This document shows positions 5,632-5,690 of a DNA stretch of 5,690 nucleotides, piece after piece (the first letter of the stretch is position 1; each line of letters begins with the position of its first letter). The notes under the pieces are model-generated. The model had not been told where the DNA came from. It did no database searches and worked only from the letters and a program-made list of their open reading frames with translations. The stretch comes from an uncultured Erythrobacteraceae bacterium (GTDB taxonomy: Bacteria; Pseudomonadota; Alphaproteobacteria; Sphingomonadales; Sphingomonadaceae), in the NCBI GenBank assembly GCA_950071875.1, contig CATMNW010000179.1, forward strand, positions 1 through 5,690, given 5' to 3'. The position numbers and the translations under genes are program-made.

Positions 5632-5690
5632 TTACATCGCGGAAATACCGCCATCCAGCTTCAATTCCGCGCCGGTCATGAAGCGGCTTT
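5632..5690 (-). CDS. Short-chain dehydrogenase/reductase, C-terminal end only
   Basis: The minus strand reads SRFMTGAELKLDGGISAM followed by TAA at 5634-5632. The (F/Y)-x-TG-x-x-L-x-(V/I/L)-DGG pattern is the typical C-terminus of classical NAD(P)-dependent short-chain dehydrogenases/reductases, the segment after the catalytic YxxxK that closes the Rossmann subunit. Only about 19 codons are inside the window, so cofactor and substrate cannot be inferred. It converges on the PspC operon. Confidence 0.8.
   Translation of the reverse strand, partial: SRFMTGAELKLDGGISAM

Overview
The window looks like chromosomal DNA from a GC-rich alphaproteobacterium, most plausibly of the Sphingomonadales/Erythrobacteraceae type. 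This is inferred from base composition, codon use and protein style, not from a marker gene. Genes are packed tightly, with start/stop overlaps, and I see no insertion sequence, tRNA, rRNA or CRISPR array.

Left part (1-3719): a minus-strand pair, an ABC ATPase (YbbA-like) followed by a large FtsX-type permease (YbbP-like, cut by the left edge), lies back to back with a plus-strand GDSL esterase of the TesA family. This is the same ybbA-ybbP / divergent tesA arrangement known from E. coli. Here the esterase carries a lipoprotein signal. The permease and ATPase would form an inner-membrane machine of the MacB/LolCDE-like 'mechanotransmission' class. The esterase is predicted to act on the periplasmic side.

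Middle (3716-4795): recF, encoding the recombination/replication-repair ATPase, lies on the minus strand and converges on tesA. The two stop codons are interlocked in one CTAG.

Right part (4796-5631) is the most interesting. The spacer upstream of recF holds a textbook sigma-54 (RpoN) -24/-12 element facing right. About 110 bases upstream of its predicted start site is a 13-base-arm inverted repeat, placed where an enhancer-binding protein such as PspF would bind. A perfect hairpin sits at the very start of the predicted transcript. These precede a compact operon of two tandem, mutually related 39- and 38-residue hydrophobic micropeptides, followed by a 73-residue PspC-domain membrane protein that overlaps the second peptide by ATGA. 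I read this as a minimal sigma-54-controlled, phage-shock-like envelope stress operon with two undescribed small membrane proteins. Interleaved inverted repeats and a GC-rich hairpin close it.

Far right (5632-5690): the last residues of a minus-strand short-chain dehydrogenase/reductase, converging on the PspC operon.
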